Positions 7,788-15,883 of a stretch of DNA of 64,000 nucleotides are shown in pieces. The stretch is from Seinonella peptonophila. Lineage in GTDB: Bacteria > Bacillota > Bacilli > Thermoactinomycetales > Thermoactinomycetaceae. A program made the translations under genes and the position numbers. Location: assembly GCF_900129355.1 (NCBI RefSeq), contig NZ_FQVL01000013.1:1-64000 (forward strand), written 5' to 3'. The notes under the pieces are model-generated. The model was not told the DNA's origin and did no database searches. It was given only the letters and a program-made list of their open reading frames with translations. Position 1 is the first letter of the stretch. Every line of letters starts with the position of its first letter.

Positions 7788-8831
7788 ATGACGGTCATCG
7801 GTATGCTTCATTATCGAGCAGATCCTAGAAAAGTCTTTAAATCTTATGTTTTTGCTGCTACTGCAAAATCTGAAGGTGTAGGTTTTTTCTACTTTACACC
7901 TGGAAAAGTCAACATTCAAGAGAAGAGAATCAAAGGGAAAGTATTAAAAAATGGTGAATGGGTCGATATGGATATGCCTTTTCCCGATGTTATATATAAT
8001 GCTGGAAGTCCAATGACAGAGAAAGCAGATGAGATTCATGACCACTTGTCAAAGCACATCCCATTCACTAGTCACTCCATTGGTGACAAGATCAGTGTAT
8101 ATCAACGGTTAAAAAAGGGTAAGAAATTTGCCCAATACCTGATCCCTACAAACGTGATAAATAATAATGCTGAATTTTTTGAATACACGAGTCGTTATTC
8201 CCGAGTCATTCTGAAGCCTACGTCTGGTCACAAAGGTATGGGTGTTTTATTTGTAGAGAAAATACGAAACCGTTATCTGTTAATAGATCAAGATCGTAAT
8301 TTGGAGCTGGATAGAAAAGAAATAGACGTTTTCTTAAGTAGACAATTCTCAAATCAGGAATATTTAATTCAACCTTACATCGAATGTAAAACTAAGAAAG
8401 GAAATGCGTATGATTTTCGACTTCATGTTCAAAAAAATGGAAGAGGTGAATGGGTTAATTCGGCTGTTTATGTAAAGATAGCTGATTCTGGCAGTATGAT
8501 AACCAATCTAAACAGTGGTGGGCATACGATGTATCTGGACCTTTTTTTAAAAAATCAATTTGGAGAATATTATTTTAATGTAAAAAGATACCTCCAACGT
8601 TTTTCGATCGCTTTAGCTAGACATATGGATCAACTCTATGATGAGTCATTAGATGAGTTAGGAATCGATGTAGGATTAGATTCTAATCAAAAAATATGGA
8701 TTTATGAAGTGAATTGGCGTCCTGGTGTTGCTCCAGCATTTAATTTAGAGGTTGATATCCCACGAAATACGATCCAATATGCAATTTTTTTAGCGAAGAA
8801 GCAGAAATCAGATACCAAAATAAAGATTTAG
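7788..8831 (+). CDS. YheC/YheD-family ATP-grasp protein (spore-coat type), copy 1
   Basis: A 347-aa YheC/YheD-family protein, named for endospore-coat-associated proteins of Bacillus, with an ATP-grasp fold of unproven chemistry. Family marks: VIGMLHYRADP at the start, FFYFTPGKV near 40, MPFPDVIYN near 63, VILKPTSGHKGMGV near 140, AYDFRLHVQKNGRG near 205, and the terminal DVGLDSNQKIWIYEVNWRPG. GAGAGGA precedes the ATG. Clearly a paralogue of the next gene. Confidence 0.85.
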   Translation: MTVIGMLHYRADPRKVFKSYVFAATAKSEGVGFFYFTPGKVNIQEKRIKGKVLKNGEWVDMDMPFPDVIYNAGSPMTEKADEIHDHLSKHIPFTSHSIGDKISVYQRLKKGKKFAQYLIPTNVINNNAEFFEYTSRYSRVILKPTSGHKGMGVLFVEKIRNRYLLIDQDRNLELDRKEIDVFLSRQFSNQEYLIQPYIECKTKKGNAYDFRLHVQKNGRGEWVNSAVYVKIADSGSMITNLNSGGHTMYLDLFLKNQFGEYYFNVKRYLQRFSIALARHMDQLYDESLDELGIDVGLDSNQKIWIYEVNWRPGVAPAFNLEVDIPRNTIQYAIFLAKKQKSDTKIKI

Positions 8832-8888
8832 TTCCTCTATTTGATTATGAAACTTCAGATATTTATTTGAAAGGAGTTAAGCAAGGAG

Positions 8889-9941
8889 ATGACAATCATT
8901 GGGATGCTTCATCATCGAAAACATCCAAATACTCTAAAGCGAGCATATGCATTTGCAGCAGTAGCCAAAGCGGAAGGGGTTGATTTTTATTATTTTTCTC
9001 CAGGGAAAGTGATTTTTGATCACAAAATCATTCTTGGTTATGTGTACGAAAATGGAAAATGGATTGTGAAAAAGATGCCTTTCCCTGATGTAATTTATAA
9101 CACTGGGAGATTTGAGAAATTCCCTAAAGGGAGAGTGATCGTCAATGAATTAAGAAAGATCATTCCTTTTACCACATACTCTATAGGAAATAAGATGGAG
9201 GTATATGAAAGATTAAAAAAGGCAGATATTCATGTTCAATATTTAATCCCAACAGAATATGTACTTAGAGACTATGATGTTATTGATTTCTTAGATAAAT
9301 ACGGCAAGGTTGTTATAAAACCAATATGGGGGAAAAAGGGTGAAGAAGTTTACTACATTGAGAAGTGCAAAGATGAAAAATTTATTATTATTGACCAAAA
9401 TATTTCGCTTGAGTACAACAAAAAGGAATTAGAGAACTTTATAAAAGCTAAAATACAAGAAAAAACCTATATTGTACAGCAGTTTATTTGTTGTCAAACA
9501 CAAACAGGTCAGATTTATGATTTTCGATTACATGTTCAGAAAGATGGAAATGGAAGATGGATTAATACAGCCATTTATCCACGTATTGGGCCAAAAGGAA
9601 GCATGGTTTCCAATATTAGTAAAGGAGGAAGTACTAACTATCTGAGACCATTTTTAAGACAAGAATTTGGAGAATATGCGTTCAATATAGAGCATTATCT
9701 TGAACATTTTTCCTTAGTCTTTGCTCGTAAAGTTGATCAAATTCAACAAAAACTATTTAATGAACCATTAGACGAATTAGGAATTGATGTAGGATTAGAT
9801 CACAATCATAAATTGTGGGTATATGAGGTGAATTGGAGACCAGGATGTCCACCGATTTTTTATCTAGAATTAGATGTGGTAAAAAACACTATACTTTATG
9901 CGAAGTACTTAGATACCCAACGAAAAATGAGAACAAAATAA
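8889..9941 (+). CDS. YheC/YheD-family ATP-grasp protein (spore-coat type), copy 2
   Basis: 350 aa, collinear with copy 1 along its whole length: TIIGMLHHRKHPNTL, FYYFSPGKV, MPFPDVIYNTG, VVIKPIWGKKGEEV, IYDFRLHVQKDGNG, DVGLDHNHKLWVYEVNWRPG. The glycine-rich ATP loop differs from copy 1 (WGKKGEEV for SGHKGMGV), so specificity or activity may have diverged. Good AAGGAG site. Likely a tandem duplication, with a 57-bp gap between the two. Together with the upstream ligase this makes three ATP-grasp enzymes in a row. Confidence 0.85.
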   Translation: MTIIGMLHHRKHPNTLKRAYAFAAVAKAEGVDFYYFSPGKVIFDHKIILGYVYENGKWIVKKMPFPDVIYNTGRFEKFPKGRVIVNELRKIIPFTTYSIGNKMEVYERLKKADIHVQYLIPTEYVLRDYDVIDFLDKYGKVVIKPIWGKKGEEVYYIEKCKDEKFIIIDQNISLEYNKKELENFIKAKIQEKTYIVQQFICCQTQTGQIYDFRLHVQKDGNGRWINTAIYPRIGPKGSMVSNISKGGSTNYLRPFLRQEFGEYAFNIEHYLEHFSLVFARKVDQIQQKLFNEPLDELGIDVGLDHNHKLWVYEVNWRPGCPPIFYLELDVVKNTILYAKYLDTQRKMRTK

Positions 9942-10033
9942 ATGAGTAATGGATAAATATAATGAGTTGGGGAACTAGATGAAAACTCTATTCATTCGTA
10001 GTTTATTAAGATGTTGAAAGGAGGAATAAATAT

Positions 10034-11014
10034 ATGGGAACTGAAAATAATTCAAATAAGGTGAGATTGGGCGATTGGATGTTTAATTCCATTGACATTA
10101 GTGATAAAAAAATGTTCTATGAATATATCGAAAAATCCGACTATAATACAAACCTTTGGTCTTCAAATTTTGCCTATTTATGGGCTATTTCACAATCAAA
10201 GAGGAGAAATATCATTTGGAAGATGGTCAAGGGAATGCTGGTCACGTTTATATTAAGGAAGGACAATGGGTTAAATCTAGCTTGTTTACCATTTGGAAAG
10301 GGTAATGCAGAACAATTGCTCAGTACGATATACCGTTGTTTAAGATACTGTAATCGTTGGAATAAACATAACAAAATCAAATCCATCGCTACTGTGAGGA
10401 CAATGAATGACTTGCAACTCACGTATCTAAAAGAATTTAATGAATTTGGTAGATATTTTACTATTAGAAGTCTAACTGGAATAGAAAGACATTTCGACGT
10501 GCAACAATTAGTGACATTAACCGGGAAGAAATTTAAGAATATAAGATATAAATTAAATTTATTCCGTAAACGTTACCCACAAGCTAAGGTCAGAGAATAT
10601 CATCCAAACGATTATCAAGCATTAATCTTGTTGAGCGATCATTGGAAAAAAACAGCAAAAAATAGATATTCGAATATATTTGATGGAGTTTATTATCGGG
10701 AAATTATCAAGCACTACAGCGAATTGGATCATCTTATTTTAGTTGTCGAAATTGACGGACAAATTGTTGGAATGATTACAGGTGGGATTTTGCCAACGGG
10801 TCAATCATGGGGATGTCTGATTAAAAAAATGGAGCAATTCGATGGGTTAAACGAGATGATGACAATTGAATTTGCACGTACAATCAACAAGATCAATCCG
10901 AATGTAGAACTGATGAATGTTGGCAGTGATTTAGGAGCGCCAGGACTTCAAGCCTATAAAGATAAATATAGACCTGTACTCAATTTAAACAGATATAGAA
11001 TGGCTCTTAAATGA
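10034..11014 (+). CDS. DUF2156 / lysyltransferase-C-terminal-like (GNAT-fold) protein
   Basis: A 326-aa soluble protein matching the DUF2156 type, related to the C-terminal domain of phosphatidylglycerol lysyltransferase (MprF/LPG synthase), a tandem GNAT fold that uses aminoacyl-tRNA or acyl donors. Visible landmarks: DIKM-type opening FEYI..SDYNTNLWSSNFAYLWA, the KFKNIRYKLNLFRKRYP helix, IVGMITGGILPTGQSWGCLI and LMNVGSDLGAPGLQAYKDKYRP near the end. No membrane part. AAAGGAGG precedes the ATG. Last gene of the cluster; the acceptor is unknown. Confidence 0.7.
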   Translation: MGTENNSNKVRLGDWMFNSIDISDKKMFYEYIEKSDYNTNLWSSNFAYLWAISQSKRRNIIWKMVKGMLVTFILRKDNGLNLACLPFGKGNAEQLLSTIYRCLRYCNRWNKHNKIKSIATVRTMNDLQLTYLKEFNEFGRYFTIRSLTGIERHFDVQQLVTLTGKKFKNIRYKLNLFRKRYPQAKVREYHPNDYQALILLSDHWKKTAKNRYSNIFDGVYYREIIKHYSELDHLILVVEIDGQIVGMITGGILPTGQSWGCLIKKMEQFDGLNEMMTIEFARTINKINPNVELMNVGSDLGAPGLQAYKDKYRPVLNLNRYRMALK

Positions 11015-11204
11015 AATGTGTAATGGATTTTCTCTGTTCAGAGGTCACACAAAAGTGGGATCAAATCAAGCTTCATAAGAGATTTAAATATCTAAGATAA
11101 TTCTGATAATTAAATTGGCCGATTACAGAAATCTGCCAGCTGAAAGCCCACGGTTTGAATCGTGGGATGAAAGATGGCGTTGCTTGGTAATCCCTTTCAA
11201 GGGA

Positions 11205-11233
11205 TTGCTAAGAGCTACCATTTTTTGTATAAT
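11205..11233 (+). promoter_or_regulatory. Promoter inside the subfamily B element
   Basis: TTGCTA, 17 bp, TATAAT. The same pair is kept in the 62-kb copy, and subfamily A has a weaker counterpart (ATGCTT, 17 bp, TAGAAT) at the matching place. Confidence 0.65.
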
Positions 11234-11239
11234 CGAACG

Positions 11240-11536
11240 CATGAGCGGTGCTCATCCTGCTTGTAGCAGGCTTTGTTCCTGTGTACGTGATGGTATGAGG
11301 TTCAAGCGGCGAACCCATCTCTCCCGCTTGGTAAAACCATAAGAGTGAGTGATGGAACCGAAACTAGCGTACTGGTAACAGGTACGCCGCCCATGTAGAT
11401 ACATGCAACAGAAGTTGTAGAACTGCATGGGATGGGCTGATGGGACAGCCCTAGCTTGGGAGTTGCACGAAGCAGAAATGAATGGAGTGCGCGAACTACC
11501 CAAGAATCCCACGCTTTTATGCGTGAGGAGTCTCAA
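11240..11536 (+). ncRNA. Predicted omegaRNA-like transcript of the element
   Basis: Inferred from the internal promoter to the right-end hairpin: about 300 nt of strongly folded sequence with no ORF, conserved in the 62-kb copy. If it behaves like an omegaRNA, the guide begins at 11537 (ATGGCTTAAG...). No terminator lies at the element end, as expected if the flank is read into a guide. A HEARO/IscB-type RNA is an alternative. Confidence 0.4.
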
Positions 11537-12145
11537 ATGGCTTAAGTAATCTATTGCCCTTCACTCAGAAGTCACCTGTTAAATATGGGCGTGGGCTTCG
11601 ACAGTTGATAAAACAAAATGCTCATCCCATTGGTCTTTATCTTGCATGGAATTTCATTATAAATGGAATTTTTTCGAAAAAGCCATTCGGAAATCAATTT
11701 TTCCTTCCTATCAAAAAAATAAGATATGTACCACAGAATCTCATCGGATACTAAAATTTATCCCTAAGTAGTTTTATCGCAATTTTAAGTTTTATTATGA
11801 TTAGAATGAGTTATATCGTACTATTCAGAGAAATAAAGGATTGAATAAGAGTCAGCTATGTAACTAGATAGATTAATCAACTTTAGATTGATGTCAGCTA
11901 GATTCTTTCAAACGTTTGCAGAAACTTTTAGAAAATGCCTAGTCATTCGTCTATTGTCAATGGCTCCCATATTGTACTATAAACATCGTGTAATAGCGAG
12001 AAATGAGCAACATAATACATATTGTTTGCAACCCCTTTTGGAAAACAAGTAGGGGCACCAAAGAAATGTAAATGTATGATAACAATGTTTATTGATATAT
12101 TATCAATATATAAAGGTGTTTTGGTTAATAATTTTAATTTACATA
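11537..12145. other. Intergenic, nothing convincing
   Basis: About 600 bp of AT-rich DNA. Short ORFs on both strands lack ribosome sites and family resemblance. Confidence 0.5.
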
Positions 12146-12174
12146 TTGATAATATTAATATCATGCTATATAAT
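12146..12174 (+). promoter_or_regulatory. Sigma-A-type promoter
   Basis: TTGATA, exactly 17 bp, TATAAT, ending 22 bp before the ATG of the DUF2089 gene. Confidence 0.7.
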
Positions 12175-12196
12175 GTGATTAAGAAAGGAGAGGCAT

Positions 12197-12565
12197 ATGT
12201 CATTTCCAATGATCACAACTTGTCCAGTTTGTAGTAAGCAGCTACAAATTACACGATTGCAATGTAAACACTGTCACACTATGATCGAAAATGAGTTTCA
12301 GCTTTCAAAATTATCCTCATTAGCAAAAGAACAGCTTCATTTTATTGAAACCTTTTTAACTTGCAGAGGCAATATTAAAGAAGTGGAAAAAGCATTAGGA
12401 ATTTCTTATCCAACCGTACGGGGAAAATTAGATGAAATTATTGTTGCTTTAGGACATTCACCACAAAAAAAACAAAATGAAGTGAACAAAAAAGAGATCA
12501 TTTCGCTACTTGAAAAAGGAGAAATCAGTCCAGAAGAAGCTGTGGAAATGCTAAAAAAAGAATAG
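12197..12565 (+). CDS. DUF2089 zinc-ribbon / HTH regulator
   Basis: 122 aa. An N-terminal zinc ribbon with CPVC (9-12) and CKHC (23-26) is followed by a helix-turn-helix-like segment (GNIKEVEKALGISYPTVRGKLDEI, about residues 60-83) and a C-terminal SHOCT-like helix pair (SLLEKGEISPEEAVEMLKK). That order is the DUF2089 pattern, thought to be transcriptional regulators. AAAGGAGAGG site, strong promoter upstream. It heads a three-gene operon with 11 bp to the next gene, and the SHOCT-like tail is echoed at the start of that gene. Confidence 0.8.
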   Translation: MSFPMITTCPVCSKQLQITRLQCKHCHTMIENEFQLSKLSSLAKEQLHFIETFLTCRGNIKEVEKALGISYPTVRGKLDEIIVALGHSPQKKQNEVNKKEIISLLEKGEISPEEAVEMLKKE

Positions 12566-12576
12566 GAGTGATTTAG

Positions 12577-12957
12577 TTGAAAGAAGAGATTGCAAAAATA
12601 TTAACGATGGTACAAGAGGAAAAAATCACAGCAGAAAAAGGAGCAGAACTGATCGAATTGCTAAAAGAAGAAACACCTTCACACTCTTCATCTCAAACAA
12701 GTTACTTGAAGAAAATGCTGAGAATAAGAATCAATTCTGGTGAGGGAGACAAAGTAAACATCAACTTGCCGGTTAATCTTGTCAAAACCATTCTAACAGC
12801 AGGTCGTCATATTGCAGAACAATTCCCTGAATCCGAAAAATATGTAAAAGATATCGATATGGATTTATTATTAAATGCAATAGAAAGTGAAGCAGAAGGA
12901 CAGATTGTAGATATTACCTCTGCCAATAATGATACTGTACTTATCGTAATCGAATGA
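12577..12957 (+). CDS. SHOCT-like N-terminal domain protein
   Basis: 126 aa, TTG start after AGGAGTG. The N-terminal EEKITAEKGAELIELLKEE repeats the SHOCT-like helix pair of the upstream gene. Then a Ser-rich linker and a C-terminal domain (MLRIRINSGEGDKVNINLPVNLVK...DTVLIVIE) of a type seen beside DUF2089 genes and in YvlB-like proteins. No membrane segment. Likely an accessory of the regulator. Its stop codon overlaps the next start. Confidence 0.65.
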   Translation: MKEEIAKILTMVQEEKITAEKGAELIELLKEETPSHSSSQTSYLKKMLRIRINSGEGDKVNINLPVNLVKTILTAGRHIAEQFPESEKYVKDIDMDLLLNAIESEAEGQIVDITSANNDTVLIVIE

Positions 12958-13223
12958 TGATAAAAGTGATCATTCTTGTGGAAAAAAAACGTTACATCAT
13001 CCCCCTCCCCTTTTTCGTACTACACATAACAGGATCGATCATCTGTAGTAAATGGTTTTGGAGACAAGTGAATAAAAGGGTAGAAAAAAACATCACCTTT
13101 CCTACTCCATTATTGGACAAGCAGACTTTACAACCTGTCCTTTCGTCTCTAAAAGAATGTAAGGGTATAGCAATAGTTGATGTAAAAGACAAGGATGGGA
13201 ATGGGGTAATGATTCGGTTTTGA
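12954..13223 (+). CDS. Small hypothetical, third gene of the DUF2089 operon
   Basis: 89 aa, overlapping the previous gene by 4 bp (ATGA), so probably translationally coupled. A hydrophobic N-terminal stretch (IIPLPFFVLHITGSII) could be one membrane segment, followed by a soluble basic tail ending in GIAIVDVKDKDGNGVMIRF. It resembles small membrane proteins that accompany DUF2089/SHOCT genes. Exact role unknown. Confidence 0.6.
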   Translation: MMIKVIILVEKKRYIIPLPFFVLHITGSIICSKWFWRQVNKRVEKNITFPTPLLDKQTLQPVLSSLKECKGIAIVDVKDKDGNGVMIRF

Positions 13224-13257
13224 ACTCACCTCTTATATTAGAAAAATAACGTAAATT

Positions 13258-13281
13258 AAGACTATTCAGATGAATAGTCTT
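13258..13281 (+). terminator. Hairpin, probable terminator
   Basis: 10-bp perfect stem AAGACTATTC/GAATAGTCTT with a 4-nt loop, 35 bp after the operon. The tail is poor in T, so it may act mainly as a 3' stabiliser. Confidence 0.5.
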
Positions 13282-13283
13282 AG

Positions 13284-13352
13284 CTATTTGAAAACTGGAA
13301 ATATGAAGTTGTGGCTGGAAATGGTCAGCAAAGTAAAATCTTCAACCACTTC
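13284..13352. repeat. Relic of subfamily A element (middle part)
   Basis: TTGAAAACTG..., TTG(T/TG)GCTGGAAA, GGTCAG(T/C)AA and AAAATCTTCAACCAC match the centre of the 58148-58492 copy in order. No ends remain. Confidence 0.6.
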
Positions 13353-13417
13353 CATCATATATCTTGTCTCTACATTTTTTCTCCTCTAGTTTTTTCTTTC
13401 ATTTTCTTGATTATTTT

Positions 13418-14374
13418 CTAATCAGCAATATGAAGGACAATTCTTCCTCGTCCATGCCCAGTTTGACTAAGTTTATGAGCTTGTTGAACTTCATGTAAAA
13501 GGAATTTTTTATTTATAACGGATTTTATTTGCCCCTCCGCCATCATTTGAGCGATTTGCTGAGGAATTTCTTGTAGTTTTTCAGGTGAAGGCATAGAATG
13601 CAAACCTGGTTTTATTACATGGATCTTGTGTTTTTTTGCTTTTTCTTGGGATAGCTCCTCTACAATAGATAGAAGTGTTCCTCCCTGTTTTACTACAGAC
13701 CATGACCGTTCTAATGTTTGCCCACCTACTGTATCAATTACAAGATCTACATCTGAAGCTTTTTGTTCAAACTTCTCAGAAGTATAATCGATCACAGTGT
13801 CTGCTCCCAAAGCGTACACAAAGTCAACATTATTTGTTGAACAAGTGCCGATCACATGGGCTCCCTTCCATTTCGCAAACTGAACTGCTAACATTCCAAA
13901 TCCTCCAGCTGCTGCATGAATCAAAACTTTATGACCGGCCATCAATCCACCAGTATGAAATAGAGTTAACCAAGCGGGCAAGGCGCTTCCTGGTATCGTA
14001 ACTGCCTCATCAAAAGTTAATTTTACTGGTTTTAGAGAAAGTCCTTTGACGGGAGCTGTTGTATATTCAGCATAAGTGCCTTTCTCGCTGCGTCCGAATA
14101 CTGCTTGCCCATTACGAAACTCCGTTACATCTGAGCCAACCTCTTCTATCATTCCCGCAAAGGAAGAACCGGGAATATAGGGGAAATTTGCAGGTCGAAA
14201 ATTTTTGAATTGTCCCTGGCGATATTTCCAATCATAGGGAAGAACACCTGCAGTATAAATGCGAACTAATACTTCTTCTGCTAATGGCTTTGGACGTGGA
14301 ATTTGCACTAATTTTAGTTGTTCTGGCCCTCCATATTGTTGGACTTGCACAGCTTTCATCATAGGTATACTCAT
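13418..14374 (-). CDS. Zinc-independent MDR / quinone oxidoreductase-like protein
   Basis: 318-aa NADP-dependent medium-chain dehydrogenase/reductase. N-terminal GroES-like part (MKAVQVQQYGGPEQLKLVQIPRPKP); substrate/NADP part with HAAAGGFGMLAVQFAKWKGAHVIGT near residue 150; DLVIDTVGGQTLERSW near 215; terminal GHGRGRIVLHI, common in quinone-oxidoreductase relatives. It lacks the catalytic and structural zinc Cys pattern of alcohol dehydrogenases. Reduces quinones or enones in related enzymes. It follows the MFS gene by 22 bp, so the two are one transcript, divergent from lysR. Confidence 0.8.
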   Translation of the reverse strand: MSIPMMKAVQVQQYGGPEQLKLVQIPRPKPLAEEVLVRIYTAGVLPYDWKYRQGQFKNFRPANFPYIPGSSFAGMIEEVGSDVTEFRNGQAVFGRSEKGTYAEYTTAPVKGLSLKPVKLTFDEAVTIPGSALPAWLTLFHTGGLMAGHKVLIHAAAGGFGMLAVQFAKWKGAHVIGTCSTNNVDFVYALGADTVIDYTSEKFEQKASDVDLVIDTVGGQTLERSWSVVKQGGTLLSIVEELSQEKAKKHKIHVIKPGLHSMPSPEKLQEIPQQIAQMMAEGQIKSVINKKFLLHEVQQAHKLSQTGHGRGRIVLHIAD

Positions 14375-14396
14375 ACTTTAAAATTCCTTTCTATTT

Positions 14397-15761
14397 TTAG
14401 TTTTGAATCAACTTCTTTTCAGCTTTGTACATAAACTTGTATATAAAAAGCAAATTCATTAGAGATAGTATGAATAACATGAAGTAAACATTGCTATAGA
14501 CTCCAGATTCCCCTACTCTGGCTAAAGGATTAAGCGGTAAAACTTTAGTGTATTCTACTGCTTTTGTTATAATCGAACCTGCAATAGCGATGGTTAAAAA
14601 ATTAGATAGACCATATACACCCATCCCGATGCCAGAATGTTCCTTGGGCAAATGAGAAGAGATCAACTTACTAATAGAAGGTTGCATAAAAATATAACCC
14701 ACCTCAGTAAGTACTAGGAAAATAGAAATTGTCCAAGATGTATACTCGGCGAAAGTAGAGAGAAACAAAAAGCCTATGCTAAGGAGAATGACGGAAATCG
14801 TTAGAACATAGCGATTTCCTTTGCGATCTGTCAAAGATCCACCATATTTACCTAACAAAGCAGAAACTGCTGCTGATGGAGCCATTAAAAATCCAATCCA
14901 ATACCCTTTTAAGCCATAAACCTCACTTAGAAATAATGGGGTGATAAGAAAAACACCAAAGTTACTAGCAGTGTTTAAGGCACCCATAAACATACCTTGT
15001 CGATAAGAAGCATGATGAAACAAGTGAAAAGGTATAAATGGATGAGAAGATTTGTGTTGTTGTAAGAGAAAGAGAACAAAGAATACGAAACAAACTAACA
15101 GTAACCATATATTTAATAGAGTGATAGATTCCATTAAACACACAATGAAGGCTACTAGCAATCCAGCACTAAAAATGTCGATTTTCTGTTTTTGTTTCGG
15201 AACTTCATTAGGTAACCATTTTCGAATAAAGGGAAGCGTCACAATAATAATGAGCGAGAAGAGAAATATATATCTCCAGTGAATTCCAGAAAGTATTCCT
15301 CCTAAAATGGGTCCAATGATGCCCGCGAATGCCATCACGGAGGCAACTACTCCTAAGGCTTTTCCACGTCTTTCTTGAGTGATATATCGGGCAGGAATGG
15401 TCATGGCTAACGATGGTATAGAAGAGACGCCTATTCCTTGAATGATTCGACCAATTAGGAGCAGCGGAAAACTGGATGAAAAGAAACATAACAGAGAGCC
15501 TAGAGAAAATAGTAGTACACCAAAAGTAGCCAAATTTCTAATACCATAATAGTCGGCTAACTTCCCGTAAATCAATGCTCCCAGCGCCGATAAGATACCA
15601 GATACTGTAATGACCCAACCTGTAGTAGAAGGGCTGATTGCAAATTCTTTCGCTATCTCAGGAAGTGAAACATTTAACATATAACTATTAATAATTGCAA
15701 AGGGAACAAGGAAACAAAGCAAGCGAATGATTTTTGTTTCTTCTGCAATAGATAGATTCAT
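14397..15761 (-). CDS. MFS multidrug exporter, DHA2 / TetA(L)-like
   Basis: 454 aa with some 12-14 membrane segments. Motif A-like GKLADYYGIRNL after the second segment, RIIQGIGVSSIPSLAMTIPARYITQERRGKALGVVAS (motifs B/C region) and GIIGPILGGILSGIHWRYIF typical of the DHA2 drug:H+ antiporters such as TetA(L)/QacA. It may export a drug or a metabolite handled by the oxidoreductase downstream. Starts divergently from the LysR gene, whose operator-like repeat lies in the shared gap, so LysR control is likely. No drug can be named from sequence. Confidence 0.8.
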   Translation of the reverse strand: MNLSIAEETKIIRLLCFLVPFAIINSYMLNVSLPEIAKEFAISPSTTGWVITVSGILSALGALIYGKLADYYGIRNLATFGVLLFSLGSLLCFFSSSFPLLLIGRIIQGIGVSSIPSLAMTIPARYITQERRGKALGVVASVMAFAGIIGPILGGILSGIHWRYIFLFSLIIIVTLPFIRKWLPNEVPKQKQKIDIFSAGLLVAFIVCLMESITLLNIWLLLVCFVFFVLFLLQQHKSSHPFIPFHLFHHASYRQGMFMGALNTASNFGVFLITPLFLSEVYGLKGYWIGFLMAPSAAVSALLGKYGGSLTDRKGNRYVLTISVILLSIGFLFLSTFAEYTSWTISIFLVLTEVGYIFMQPSISKLISSHLPKEHSGIGMGVYGLSNFLTIAIAGSIITKAVEYTKVLPLNPLARVGESGVYSNVYFMLFILSLMNLLFIYKFMYKAEKKLIQN

Positions 15762-15847
15762 TTTTCTTATTCCTCCTTTGCTACGTTTGGCTTAATTCTA
15801 TAGTAAGGTTGATTAATCATAATTAAAAATGTATATTTGTTTATATA

Positions 15848-15869
15848 ATCATAACTAATAACTTATGAT
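15848..15869. promoter_or_regulatory. Probable LysR operator
   Basis: Perfect inverted repeat ATCATAA-8 nt-TTATGAT in the 122-bp divergent gap, just before the lysR start. It fits an autoregulatory LysR site with the T-N11-A type symmetry. Confidence 0.5.
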
Positions 15870-15883
15870 TGGAGTCGGTTGAA

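Larger units (their letters stand above)
11127..11536 (+). mobile_element. Subfamily B IS200/IS605-like element, complete, no transposase
   Basis: 410 bp, flanked on the left by TTAC (11123-11126), as is the copy at 62142-62552. Left-end hairpin CCCACG/CGTGGG, then a consensus-like promoter, a chain of hairpins, and the right end AAGAAT, CCCACGC/GCGTG hairpin, GAGTCTCAA. Right ends of this form are typical of TnpB-type IS605 elements, where they form the omegaRNA 3' end. There is no credible protein; the 75-codon ORF inside is unrelated to any transposase. It sits between two transcription units. Confidence 0.85.

Noticed and set aside
11115-11342. 75-codon ORF inside the subfamily B element, also open at 62079-62357
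   Set aside because: It is kept because the DNA repeat is nearly identical. It lacks a ribosome site, covers the promoter and hairpins, and resembles no protein family.
11554-11754. 66-codon ORF after the first subfamily B element
   Set aside because: TTG start without ribosome site, biased composition, no family resemblance.
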